Shown here one piece after another: positions 16,577 to 24,892 of a DNA stretch of 64,000 bases (position 1 is the first letter of the stretch; each line of letters opens with the position of its first letter). The stretch is from positions 1 to 64,000 of the forward strand of contig NZ_FTMX01000013.1 of assembly GCF_900156045.1 (NCBI RefSeq), read 5' to 3'. The position numbers and the translations under genes were made by a program. The notes below the pieces were generated by a model, which worked only from the letters and a program-made list of their open reading frames with translations, made no database searches and was not told where the DNA came from. Source of the stretch: Peribacillus simplex (lineage in GTDB: Bacteria; Bacillota; Bacilli; Bacillales; DSM-1321).

Positions 16577-17155
16577 TTACAGACTTTTCACTTCCACGTT
16601 TTCCGGAAGCTTGAATGGATTTTCGGTGTTGATCCGGTCATAAAACATCATCCCGTTTAAATGATCTAACTCATGCTGAAAAACGATTGCAGCAAAGCCC
16701 TTCAGCCGCATCTCTATTTCCTTGCCATTACCATCCAACGCTTTAATTTTAACTCGTTCATAACGCGGTACATAACCTTTAATATCACGGTCGACAGAAA
16801 GGCAGCCTTCACTTTGCGGTAAATAGATCATTGTGGCCGAATGACTGATGATTTTCGGATTTACAAGGGCATATTCAAACAGCTTCCCCTTTTCATCGGG
16901 AAAATACATGACGAACATGCGTTTATTCAAGCCTATCTGATTTGCAGACAACCCAACTCCTTCACGCAAGTTGAACTTCTTTTGGAATTTTGGATCCTGA
17001 CTATTTTTCAGGTATTGCATCATGCATTCCAACGTTTCACGATCTTCATCCGAAATCGGCAGGCTAACTTCATCCGTTACCTGACGCAGAATGGGATCCC
17101 CTTCCCTAACGATATCCTTCATCGTAATCATATAGTCTTTTATAAATTTACTCAT
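16577..17155 (-). CDS. def: peptide deformylase
   Basis: 192 residues with all three deformylase motifs: GVGLSANQIG (motif I), EGCLS (motif II, Cys metal ligand) and HELDH (motif III, two His ligands and catalytic Glu). It removes the formyl group from nascent proteins using Fe2+ or Zn2+. The insert between motifs I and II and the length fit type-2 deformylases of Gram-positives (B. subtilis YkrB/DefB). The start is uncertain: ATG at 17155 has a weak site, and an internal ATG (MITMKDIVREGDP) eight codons later matches the usual N-terminus. Single-gene unit. Confidence 0.93.
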   Translation of the reverse strand: MSKFIKDYMITMKDIVREGDPILRQVTDEVSLPISDEDRETLECMMQYLKNSQDPKFQKKFNLREGVGLSANQIGLNKRMFVMYFPDEKGKLFEYALVNPKIISHSATMIYLPQSEGCLSVDRDIKGYVPRYERVKIKALDGNGKEIEMRLKGFAAIVFQHELDHLNGMMFYDRINTENPFKLPENVEVKSL

Positions 17156-17357
17156 AGAACTTCACACTCTTCTACCATTTTATTTTTTCATGACTTAGAC
17201 CATTTCACTTTAGCATTTCGCTTTTAAAAAGTCTAATATGCTGGTTAGATTAAATATTTCTAAATTCCGGTCTCTTTAAACTTCCATAATAGATATTATT
17301 TCTTGCATTTTACATCATTTACCTTTAATTTAAGGTATAAAGACCTATAGATTACAT

Positions 17358-17381
17358 GTTTAAAAATTTTATACTGGATAT
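17358..17381 (+). promoter_or_regulatory. possible SigB-type promoter of the FtsH paralog
   Basis: GTTTAA (17358-17363), 12-base spacer, GGATAT (17376-17381): a perfect -35 and one mismatch in the -10 relative to SigB consensus, 24 bases before the start codon. Confidence 0.45.
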
Positions 17382-17404
17382 ATACTCTTAAAGGAGATGA
17401 AAAA

Positions 17405-19138
17405 TTGAACTCGAACTCTAAATTAGTTTCGAAATTGCTGCCGTTCCTTACGGCTCTCATTGTGATAATTGCTGGAGTCAGTTGGTATGTTGTTACTCAG
17501 TCAAAGGATATGGTCATTCCCTTTTCTTCGGTGGAAAAGACGATTAAAGCCCAAAATGGAGCCCTAGTCACCATTGAAGAAAAAAGAAATGGCACTCTTC
17601 ACATCTCCACGCCAGATGGAGAATATGTTTCCAATATTCCTCCCAACAGTCAAATGATCAATAAACTTGTCGAAACTTATAACGTTCAATATTCTTTTTC
17701 ATCAACTAATAAATCTGCATTATGGATTTTAGGCGGATTAATGGCGGCTCTCGTCACAACCGGTGTCATAATACAGAAAAAATCAAAGAACGGATTGCGG
17801 ATCGGCAGTAAAAAACAAAGCCTTTCCACCCCAAAGCCCCTGCCAGAGATAACTTTGGATGATGTAGGCGGTTTGCAATCCGAAATCAAACAGGAAATCC
17901 TACAGACACTCACTACACTGAAGGAACCTGAACGTTCAGCTAAAATTGGAATTAAGCCGCCTCAAGGCATTTTATTATATGGCCCCCCTGGAACGGGGAA
18001 AACGCTGCTTGCACAGGCAATTGCAAAAGAGCTAGGTGCAAACTTCTTCTCAACGAGCGGTTCAGCCTTCAACGAAATGTTTGTTGGAGTCGGGGCAGCC
18101 CGTGTCCGCAGCCTTTTCCAAAATGCACGTAAGCAATCGCCAGCTGTCATTTTCATCGATGAAGTGGACGCGTTGGCTGGTAAAAGGAAAGCTCATGGCG
18201 GGGAAGAAGGCGAAAAAACGTTAACTGAACTGCTTGTGCAATTGGATGGAGGCCATCCAAATGAAGGCATTTTATTCATTGCAGCGACCAACCGGAAAGA
18301 TATGCTCGATGAGGCATTTCTACGTCCGGGCAGGATCGATTTTTCTTTCCAAGTTCCACTTCCAGATACACAAGGAAGAAAGGAAATCATCGATATCCAT
18401 ACGAAAGGAAAGCGTCTAGCGACAGATGTCCTGGCTTCCCTGGATGAGTTGGCTGAAAGTACATCCGGTTTCTCCGGCGCTGACTTAAGCTCCCTGTTCG
18501 ATACTGCCTCACGTCATGCCCTGAGGAATGAACAGGACATGATTCGTAAACAGGACCTTGATTACGCCATTGACCGTACGATACTTGGAGCGACATCACG
18601 TACCTTGAATGATACGGATACGAAGCGGCGCGTGGCCATTCATGAAAGTGGACATGCCCTGATTGCAGCTTTGACAAAGCCCGGTTCCGTCCGAAAGGCG
18701 ACCATCATTCCGCGTGGGGAAGCCCTTGGATATGTAGCGCCAATACCAAAAGAACTTCATCTGGCAACAGCCAGTGAATTGCTTGATCAAGTCAAAATGA
18801 TCTTAGCAGGTGGCGTGGCGGAAAGAATGTATCTAGGAGAACATAGCATCGGTGTAGGCGGAGATGTACAACAGGCGAAGCACCTGCTTGAACAAATGGT
18901 CGATACCGGAATGCTTCAAGATGGATTTACCCTCACCTTTAATAAAGGTGAGAAGGAGCAAAAGATGCAGGAATTATTCACAAAAGCGATTTCTGAAACG
19001 GAAATGCTGATTGATTCGAATCGCTTACAATATGAAGAGCTCGTTGAAGAGTTATTGAAAAAAGAGACACTTGAGGGATCAGAGGTTCAGCGTATCGTTG
19101 ATGCTTCAGAAATAACCGGCATATGCTCGAATGCTTAA
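17405..19138 (+). CDS. FtsH-like AAA+ membrane metalloprotease (second FtsH)
   Basis: 577 residues: TM1 (about 12-31), a short extracytoplasmic loop, TM2 (about 103-121), AAA+ domain with Walker A GPPGTGKT (about 193), Walker B VIFIDEVDAL (about 248), the second region of homology in ATNRKDMLDEAFLRPGRID, and a peptidase M41 domain with HESGH (about 412) and the third zinc ligand probably Asp in GGDVQQA. All catalytic residues are present, so it should be active. It is shorter than housekeeping FtsH (about 640 residues), lacks the long acidic tail and is not beside hpt/tilS, so it is a paralog. Start is TTG with AAAGGAGATG. Possible role: stress-linked turnover of membrane proteins. Confidence 0.88.
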   Translation: MNSNSKLVSKLLPFLTALIVIIAGVSWYVVTQSKDMVIPFSSVEKTIKAQNGALVTIEEKRNGTLHISTPDGEYVSNIPPNSQMINKLVETYNVQYSFSSTNKSALWILGGLMAALVTTGVIIQKKSKNGLRIGSKKQSLSTPKPLPEITLDDVGGLQSEIKQEILQTLTTLKEPERSAKIGIKPPQGILLYGPPGTGKTLLAQAIAKELGANFFSTSGSAFNEMFVGVGAARVRSLFQNARKQSPAVIFIDEVDALAGKRKAHGGEEGEKTLTELLVQLDGGHPNEGILFIAATNRKDMLDEAFLRPGRIDFSFQVPLPDTQGRKEIIDIHTKGKRLATDVLASLDELAESTSGFSGADLSSLFDTASRHALRNEQDMIRKQDLDYAIDRTILGATSRTLNDTDTKRRVAIHESGHALIAALTKPGSVRKATIIPRGEALGYVAPIPKELHLATASELLDQVKMILAGGVAERMYLGEHSIGVGGDVQQAKHLLEQMVDTGMLQDGFTLTFNKGEKEQKMQELFTKAISETEMLIDSNRLQYEELVEELLKKETLEGSEVQRIVDASEITGICSNA

Positions 19139-19179
19139 GACTCTTTTCCGCTGAGTCTTAAGTACCTAATATAATTTTT

Positions 19180-19206
19180 AGAGCCTGTTTCCAATCTACA
19201 GGCTCT
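19180..19206 (+). terminator. terminator after the FtsH paralog
   Basis: Stem AGAGCCTGT / ACAGGCTCT followed by T8. Confidence 0.85.
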
Positions 19207-19281
19207 TTTTTTTATCATATATGGCCGCAATACAAATAAATGATTGCAGGAAATTAACCAGATGGAAATTCCCCATCCTAA

Positions 19282-19461
19282 TCAACACGATATGTTCCTT
19301 TCCGATTTTTCCTCCCCTTGTTGCTTCAATCCAAAGAACAATATTTGCTTTTTGCCTTTCTTGGTTTGTACTTCTTCCCGTAACACTCCGGCAACATTGA
19401 CCAGCGTCTCTATGTCAAGTTCCTTCCATGGATTTACTGGGAGAGACCTATTCCTTACCAT
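19282..19461 (-). CDS. small hypothetical protein overlapping the besA end
   Basis: An open frame of about 59 residues beginning MVRNRSLPVNPWKELDIETL and rich in Lys and Glu. It begins inside the last codons of the esterase gene in another frame and runs the same way, so it could be translated by coupling. The ribosome site is weak (GAAGAG about 8 bases upstream). I recognise no family. It could be a chance frame, but its composition looks like a soluble protein. Confidence 0.35.
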   Translation of the reverse strand: MVRNRSLPVNPWKELDIETLVNVAGVLREEVQTKKGKKQILFFGLKQQGEEKSERNISC

Positions 19462-20302
19462 GCACATTTCTCTTCAAAGCAAAACGTAAGGCCCTGTTAA
19501 TCAAAGGTGGCAAAACTGAAAGATGCCCTTCCCCTTCAAACTCCTTGAATTGAACATTTACTCTGCCAGCCTTTCTGGATAAACGTTTTGATAATTCCAA
19601 AGCATTTTCGTTCATGCCGCTTTTATGGGTGCCTTCCAGCTCCCCCACACCAAGCAATAAGGAGATATCACCATTTCCTTGATTTAATCGGGAAAGAAAC
19701 CCACCCTCCTCCTCACGAAACCACTTTTTGTTCCAATGGAGAGAAGGGCTTCCAGCTATATATGTTTGGAAAGCATACGGATTTTCAAAAAGAACATATA
19801 AAGCGAAAAGACCGCCAAGGGAATGCCCGAAAAGCGTTTGGCTATTGAGATTGACCTTATACCTTTTACCGATTTCCGGTTTTAAATCTTCTTCTATGAA
19901 TTTCAGAAAGTTTTCCGCTCCTCCATGTGAAGGCCATGGACTTCCGTCTGGTCTTACAGGTAACTCACTAACCTCAACAGGCAGAGTGAAATCATAATAT
20001 CGTTCAGAAGAAAATGGTTCATCGGTGGCATATCCAATACCCACAATGATGGCGGGAACCACTCCTGACTTTTCCGGCCGGCGCGATTGCAATCGTACCG
20101 CCTCAACCATCGTTCCAAAAACAGAATTTGCGTCCAGCAAATAAATGACCGGATATCCCGAGGGTGGCGGCTCTCCCAATGGTTTTGATACAAAGATTTG
20201 GTATTCACGTTTCCCATTACTAGAATGCATGTGAAGCTGTTGAGTTCCTTTGATCGTAACCTCTGTACTGGCAGTTATTTTGTCCATTTTTTTATGCATC
20301 AT
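19448..20302 (-). CDS. besA: BesA/YbbA-type siderophore trilactone esterase
   Basis: 284 residues of the IroE/Fes-like alpha/beta hydrolase family. Motifs: VIYLLDANSVFGTM near the N-terminus, nucleophile elbow TLFGHSLGGLFAL (Ser about residue 164), AGSPSLHWN, and a C-terminal EGEGHLSV with the catalytic His. Family members hydrolyse the trilactone ring of ferric bacillibactin or enterobactin after import, releasing iron in the cytoplasm. It is divergent from a FeuABC-type transporter and flanks the same Fur-box region, as expected for import plus release. Whether it corresponds to BesA or YbbA is not decidable from sequence alone. Confidence 0.85.
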   Translation of the reverse strand: MMHKKMDKITASTEVTIKGTQQLHMHSSNGKREYQIFVSKPLGEPPPSGYPVIYLLDANSVFGTMVEAVRLQSRRPEKSGVVPAIIVGIGYATDEPFSSERYYDFTLPVEVSELPVRPDGSPWPSHGGAENFLKFIEEDLKPEIGKRYKVNLNSQTLFGHSLGGLFALYVLFENPYAFQTYIAGSPSLHWNKKWFREEEGGFLSRLNQGNGDISLLLGVGELEGTHKSGMNENALELSKRLSRKAGRVNVQFKEFEGEGHLSVLPPLINRALRFALKRNVHGKE

Positions 20303-20350
20303 CTAAATGAATCCCCCCCAACCTCTAATACTAGTAATTTTATTCATTGT

Positions 20351-20551
20351 TTACTTCTCAAATAATTTAATCTCTCTTAATTTCAGCCTAGAATGAAATT
20401 GAGAAAGATCACCACAACATCGGTAATGATAATCTTTCTCAATTAATTTATCAACCATACACCGCAATTTTTTTCCTATCATTTTACAAAAAGGGGCTTT
20501 TCGATCCCTTTCTCCCCTGATTTTCAAGCCTTTTTGAAATACCAAAAACAT
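20351..20551 (-). CDS. possible small basic FbpA-like protein
   Basis: A 66-residue, strongly basic frame. Its end, MVDKLIEKDYHYRCCGD followed by SRLKLREIKLFEK, loosely resembles the KLI...Y...L.L.ELE pattern of the Fur-regulated basic protein FbpA family. Its ATG lies 65 bases from the strong Fur box at 20616-20634, which could serve it as well as feuA. There is no good ribosome site at any candidate start, and the match is weak, so it may be a decayed or chance frame. Confidence 0.3.
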   Translation of the reverse strand: MFLVFQKGLKIRGERDRKAPFCKMIGKKLRCMVDKLIEKDYHYRCCGDLSQFHSRLKLREIKLFEK

Positions 20552-20615
20552 TATTATGGAAAATTATTCTTGAAATAATAGAAAATTAATTATATATTTA
20601 ATAGCATGTTGAATT

Positions 20616-20634
20616 GATAATGATAATCGTTATC
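20616..20634. promoter_or_regulatory. Fur box of feuABC (and possibly besA side)
   Basis: GATAATGATAATCGTTATC, an 18/19 match to the classic Fur box, flanked by T and A to give overlapping 7-1-7 motifs. It lies in the 482-base divergent region, 150 bases before feuA. Confidence 0.92.
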
Positions 20635-20784
20635 AAATACTACATAGAAATATTAATCTTTATTTTGCAACCCAGCTGGTAAAGGAAGTGAAAAAATCGG
20701 TTATTACAATTAAAGTTTTTTCTGCGTGAACAATGAAGAAGCGATAAATTTATATTCCAGAAATCCAAAAAGGAGAACCGACAA

Positions 20785-21759
20785 ATGAAAAAGAAATTAT
20801 TCGTACTTGGTATGGCAACAGTATTCAGTTTAGGGCTTGGCGCTTGCGGTAATGCCGAAAAGACTTCCGAGGATGCTTCAGAAAAAAGCAAAGTGACTGA
20901 TTCGGCTAAAAAAGAAGCAAAGACCCAAACTGTCACATATCTGGATAAGGAGTATACAATCCCAGCCAAAGTTACCAGTATCGCCACTGCTAGTTTGGAA
21001 TCAATGGAAGATGCAGCCATATTAGGAGTTAAACCTGCTGGTGTTGTTACTGTAGGTGGGGAAATACCTGAATATTTAGCTAAAGACCTCGAAGGTGCTA
21101 AGTCGATCGGTGAAAAAATGCAGCCAAACTATGAGACTCTTCTTGGGATGAAACCTGATGTCATCATGTGGTCTTCTAAATCTCCAGCTAATGTGACGGA
21201 ACAGTTGGAAAAAGTGGCGCCAACATTCCCTTATTCACATATTTCGACAAATTGGGAAGACAACCTGCGGTTAATGGCCAGCCTTACAGGTAAAAAAGAT
21301 GAAGCTGAAAAAATCATCACAACCTATAATGATGACGCCGCAAAAACAAAACTGGAACTCGGTGAAAAACTGAAGGATAAAAAGGTATTAGTGGTGAGGA
21401 TCCGGAACGGCAGCCTATTCCTTTATCCTGAGGATGTGTATTTCAACCCAGTAATCTATAAAGATCTAGGCTTGACTGTCCCTGAAGAAATCAAGCCTAT
21501 TAAAGCACAAGAAATGATTTCATTAGAAAAATTTGCGGAACTTGACCCAGATTATGTCTTCTTGCAATTCACGGAAAGTGAAAATGCGCAAAAACCTGAA
21601 GCTTTAAAAGAGCTGCAAAATAACCCGATCTGGATGAGCATCACGGCAGTAAAAGATAATAAAGTGTTTGTAAACTCGGTTGATCCTCTTGCTCAAGGCG
21701 GAACGGCTTGGAGTAAAACGGCTTTCCTGAAGGCTGCCACGGAAGAATTAGCTAAATAA
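20785..21759 (+). CDS. feuA: FeuA-like ferric-siderophore binding lipoprotein
   Basis: 324 residues. Lipoprotein signal ending LGLGAC (Cys21), then a charged linker and a class III periplasmic-binding-protein fold. The similarity to B. subtilis FeuA is strong as I recall it (GDKMQPN-like EKMQPN, ISTNWEDNLRL, DPLAQGGTAWSK). FeuA captures Fe-bacillibactin and Fe-enterobactin at the outer face of the membrane and delivers it to FeuBC. First gene of feuA-feuB-feuC-ATPase, Fur box upstream. No AraC/Btr-type activator gene is present in the window, unlike B. subtilis where Btr adjoins feuA. Confidence 0.9.
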   Translation: MKKKLFVLGMATVFSLGLGACGNAEKTSEDASEKSKVTDSAKKEAKTQTVTYLDKEYTIPAKVTSIATASLESMEDAAILGVKPAGVVTVGGEIPEYLAKDLEGAKSIGEKMQPNYETLLGMKPDVIMWSSKSPANVTEQLEKVAPTFPYSHISTNWEDNLRLMASLTGKKDEAEKIITTYNDDAAKTKLELGEKLKDKKVLVVRIRNGSLFLYPEDVYFNPVIYKDLGLTVPEEIKPIKAQEMISLEKFAELDPDYVFLQFTESENAQKPEALKELQNNPIWMSITAVKDNKVFVNSVDPLAQGGTAWSKTAFLKAATEELAK

Positions 21760-21781
21760 ACAGTAAGGTGCGTTGAATGAT

Positions 21782-22789
21782 ATGGCAAAAACAAATTCAT
21801 TACCAATAATAATTCTTTGTATGGCACCCCTATTGATTTGTATATCGATCGTTTTATCCATTTTATACGGTGCCAAAAATATAGATTCCATAACGGTATG
21901 GAATGCGATTTTCCACTATGACTCTGGTAACGTCGACCATACCATCATTATGGCTTCTCGCTTGCCTAGAGTTTTGGGTGCCCTCCTTGTTGGGGCATTT
22001 CTAGCCATATCAGGAGCACTCATGCAGGGGATGACAAGAAATTATCTTGCATCCCCTTCAATTATGGGAGTGACTGATGGCTCTGCGTTCGTGATTACAC
22101 TTTGTATGGTATTTGCTCCGGGTATGTCTTCATTCCAAATGATCCTCTTTTCCATGATAGGTTCTGCATTGGGAGCCGGAATTGTCTTTGGTTTTGGGTC
22201 GCTGCTTCCAAATGGATTATCCCCCGTTCGATTGGCAATAATCGGAACCGTCATCGGGACATTTCTAAGCAGTATTTCGGCAGCCATAGCATCCTATTTC
22301 CAAATTTCCCAAAATGTAAGTTTTTGGTACAACTCAAGGCTGCACCAGATCGATCCCAATGTACTGAAATTGGCGATACCGTGTGGAATGGTGGGAATCA
22401 TCCTCGCCCTATTCATCTCAAAATCCATTACGATATTATCTTTAGGCGAAGAAATTTCCATCAATTTAGGTCAGCGCACAAAAATAATAAAAGCTGTGGC
22501 CCTCCTTTCCGTCATCTGCTTAACGGGAATTGCAGTGGCGCTTGTAGGGAAAATCGGTTTTGTTGGACTTATCATCCCCCACATCACCCGGTTTTTAATC
22601 GGGATCGATTATAAGTGGATCGTTCCATGCGCAGGGGTAATTGGTGCGGTTTTTCTAGCTCTGTGCGATGTATTGAGCCGGTTTGTTAATTATCCATTCG
22701 AAACCCCCATAGGAGTCGTCACTTCCCTGATCGGCATTCCTTTCTTCCTGTACTTAATAAGAACGAAAGGAGGAGAAAAGAATGGATAA
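21782..22789 (+). CDS. feuB: FeuB-like iron-siderophore ABC permease
   Basis: About 335 residues, FecCD family, about nine or ten membrane segments. Conserved blocks: RLPRVLGALLVGAFLAISGA near the N-terminus and VGKIGFVGLIIPHITR near the C-terminus, where the coupling helix contacts the ATPase. I start at ATG 21782; an in-frame TTG at 21773 is also possible. It overlaps feuC by eight bases, so the two permeases are probably made in step as a heterodimer. Confidence 0.9.
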   Translation: MAKTNSLPIIILCMAPLLICISIVLSILYGAKNIDSITVWNAIFHYDSGNVDHTIIMASRLPRVLGALLVGAFLAISGALMQGMTRNYLASPSIMGVTDGSAFVITLCMVFAPGMSSFQMILFSMIGSALGAGIVFGFGSLLPNGLSPVRLAIIGTVIGTFLSSISAAIASYFQISQNVSFWYNSRLHQIDPNVLKLAIPCGMVGIILALFISKSITILSLGEEISINLGQRTKIIKAVALLSVICLTGIAVALVGKIGFVGLIIPHITRFLIGIDYKWIVPCAGVIGAVFLALCDVLSRFVNYPFETPIGVVTSLIGIPFFLYLIRTKGGEKNG

Positions 22790-23804
22790 GAATTTACGGT
22801 GGCGCTTCACCATCACGATGAGCATCATTTTATGTTTAATCGTTGTTACAAGTTATTTTAGCTTGATATCCGGTACATTCGACATGACCGTCAAAGCTGT
22901 CCTTCAAACCTTATTCAGGGTGAATCCAGTGTCCGATTTTGATTTGGTCATCTTTGATTTCAGGCTCCCCCGCATTGTGATTGCCGGTTTGGTGGGAGTG
23001 AGCTTAGGAATTGCAGGGACTGTCATTCAAGGGGTCACGAAAAATGGCCTGGCCGATTCCGGTATTCTCGGTATTAATGCCGGTGCTGGGACAGCCATTG
23101 TCATTTTCATGTTTTTCTATCAAGGTCAAAACAGCGGCTCGGACTGGTTCTCCATTATGAGTTTTCCGCTATTCGGTTTGGTGGGCGGGCTTTTGGCTGC
23201 CCTATTGATTTTCCTTTTCTCTTGGAAGAATGGCACCCTGGACATGGGTCGCCTGTTACTGACCGGAATCGCCATAGGCTCGGCGTTTGGTGCCCTTTCC
23301 TTATATTTATCATTAAAAATGAAATCAAGCGATTTTGAAATGGCAACAGTTTGGCTCTCAGGTACGATATATGATGGCAACTGGAAATACATCGCATCCA
23401 TGTTACCCTGGATGATAGTCCTGATTCCGATTATTAAGAAAAAGGCTTATTTACTTGATTTGTATCAGTTGGAAGAATCGAGTGTTAAAAGTTTGGGGAT
23501 TACAGTGGAAAAGGAAACGATCATCCTCTTACTCTGCAGCATCGGATTGGTGGGCGCCTCCGTTTCCGTATCGGGCAATATTGGATTTGTAGGTTTAATG
23601 GCTCCCCACATATCCAAGCATCTAGTAGGAATCCATCATAATCAGGTCATCCCCGTATCCGGGGCAGTCGGCGCATTACTAGTCATCCTATCCGACTTTA
23701 TCGCAAAAACCGTTTTTGCACCGGCTGAATTGCCAGTCGGGATCGTCATCTCAATCATTGGTGTCCCATATTTTCTTTATTTACTAATTAAAGCTAAAGC
23801 GTAG
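22782..23804 (+). CDS. feuC: FeuC-like iron-siderophore ABC permease
   Basis: 340 residues, FecCD family, with FDFRLPRIVIAGLVGVSLGI at the N-terminal side and the conserved SGNIGFVGLMAPHISKHLVG block at the C-terminal side. It forms the transport channel with FeuB. GGAGGAGAAAAG before the ATG lies inside the feuB end. Confidence 0.9.
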   Translation: MDKNLRWRFTITMSIILCLIVVTSYFSLISGTFDMTVKAVLQTLFRVNPVSDFDLVIFDFRLPRIVIAGLVGVSLGIAGTVIQGVTKNGLADSGILGINAGAGTAIVIFMFFYQGQNSGSDWFSIMSFPLFGLVGGLLAALLIFLFSWKNGTLDMGRLLLTGIAIGSAFGALSLYLSLKMKSSDFEMATVWLSGTIYDGNWKYIASMLPWMIVLIPIIKKKAYLLDLYQLEESSVKSLGITVEKETIILLLCSIGLVGASVSVSGNIGFVGLMAPHISKHLVGIHHNQVIPVSGAVGALLVILSDFIAKTVFAPAELPVGIVISIIGVPYFLYLLIKAKA

Positions 23805-23819
23805 AAGGAGAGATGATCA

Positions 23820-24641
23820 GTGAGTATTCTCCGTACGGAAAATCTAGAAACGAATTACGAGAAATTCACGGTATTCAAAGACTTGAATTTGGAAATAAAA
23901 AAGGGCCTGGTCACGACAATCATAGGTCCTAATGGCTGTGGTAAATCCACATTACTGAAGACGATTGGCCGTATTCTAAAACAAAAGAACGGAAGCGTTT
24001 TTTTACAAGGACAGGATTTACATAAGATCCATACGAAGCAGATTGCCAAGCAGCTGGCGTTACTTCCCCAAAACCCTGTTGCACCAGCCCAATTGAAGGT
24101 AGAGGAACTCATTTCATATGGAAGGTATCCGCACCGCAATAATGTAAATAAACTAACGAAAGAAGATAAAGAAACGATTGAATGGGCCATGGATATCACA
24201 AAAACCCTTTCATTTCGGAACCGGCAAATCGCCAATCTATCCGGTGGTCAAAGACAAAAGGTTTGGCTGGCAATGGCTTTAGCACAGAAAACGGAGATTT
24301 TATTACTGGATGAACCGACCACCTATCTTGATATGGCCCACCAACTGGAAGTTTTGCAAATAGTTGAAAAGCTTAATAAAGAACAAAAAATAACGACCGT
24401 GATGGTACTGCATGATATCAACCATGCGTCCCGGTTTTCACATGAAATCATAACGATGAAAGAAGGTGAAATCGTTAAAATCGGTACCCCGGTCGAAATC
24501 ATTACACCTGCCGTTTTAGAAGAAGTCTTTCGCATTCATGCAAGGGTTATGATAGATCCTGCCAATGGGGCGCCCGTTTGTTTTGGTTATGACAATTTAT
24601 CACAGCAAGAAGTATACAAAGAAGCCGTTTCATCCAATTGA
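23820..24641 (+). CDS. siderophore ABC transporter ATPase (YusV/FecE-like)
   Basis: 273 residues: Walker A GPNGCGKST (about 37-45), signature LSGGQRQKVW, Walker B ILLLDEPTTYLD, switch His in VLHDINHA. GTG start with AAGGAGAG 8 bases upstream. In B. subtilis the Feu permease has no dedicated ATPase gene in its operon and uses the distant YusV; here the ATPase is the fourth gene of the operon, so the importer is self-contained. Confidence 0.9.
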   Translation: MSILRTENLETNYEKFTVFKDLNLEIKKGLVTTIIGPNGCGKSTLLKTIGRILKQKNGSVFLQGQDLHKIHTKQIAKQLALLPQNPVAPAQLKVEELISYGRYPHRNNVNKLTKEDKETIEWAMDITKTLSFRNRQIANLSGGQRQKVWLAMALAQKTEILLLDEPTTYLDMAHQLEVLQIVEKLNKEQKITTVMVLHDINHASRFSHEIITMKEGEIVKIGTPVEIITPAVLEEVFRIHARVMIDPANGAPVCFGYDNLSQQEVYKEAVSSN

Positions 24642-24649
24642 AAGGTGTG

Positions 24650-24791
24650 CTTCTAAAAGTGGTTCGGAAAACGTATATTTCATTAAATGATATTCCCGAA
24701 TCAAAAGCTCGTCTAGGGAGACACCGCAGGCGCAAGCCGAGGAGGCTCCACGCCCCCCCGCGGAAAGCGAGTTTCTTGAGCGGAAATCAAC
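24650..24791 (+). repeat. truncated copy of the Bacillaceae-type GTTGATT repeat (copy A)
   Basis: 24650-24700 matches the left flanking module seen at 35010-35050 and 35285-35325 (CGGAAAAYGTA..TTTCAT.AAATGAT). It then joins directly to the second half of the core repeat (GCCGAGGAGGCTC, GCGGAAAGCGAG, GAGCGGAAATCAAC ending at 24791). The first part of the core is missing, so this copy is internally deleted. It lies between the feu operon and the nagE terminator. Confidence 0.75.
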
Positions 24792-24810
24792 ATCCAAATT
24801 GTACAAGCCA

Positions 24811-24854
24811 TAAAAAAACTGCAGGCAAACTCGCTTTTCTTCGAGTTTGCCTAC
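24811..24854 (-). terminator. terminator after nagE
   Basis: Stem GCAGGCAAACTCG / CGAGTTTGCCTAC (one mismatch near the base); on the minus strand it is followed by T7 (complement of 24812-24818). Confidence 0.7.
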
Positions 24855-24860
24855 AGCCTG

Positions 24861-24890
24861 AAGGGGTGTCGACATATCGACACCCCTTTG
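24861..24890. terminator. second hairpin between feu operon and nagE
   Basis: Stem AAGGGGTGTCGA / TCGACACCCCTT with CATA loop, followed on the plus strand by TTTGTTTT. It probably ends transcripts coming from the feu side. Confidence 0.6.
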
Positions 24891-24892
24891 TT

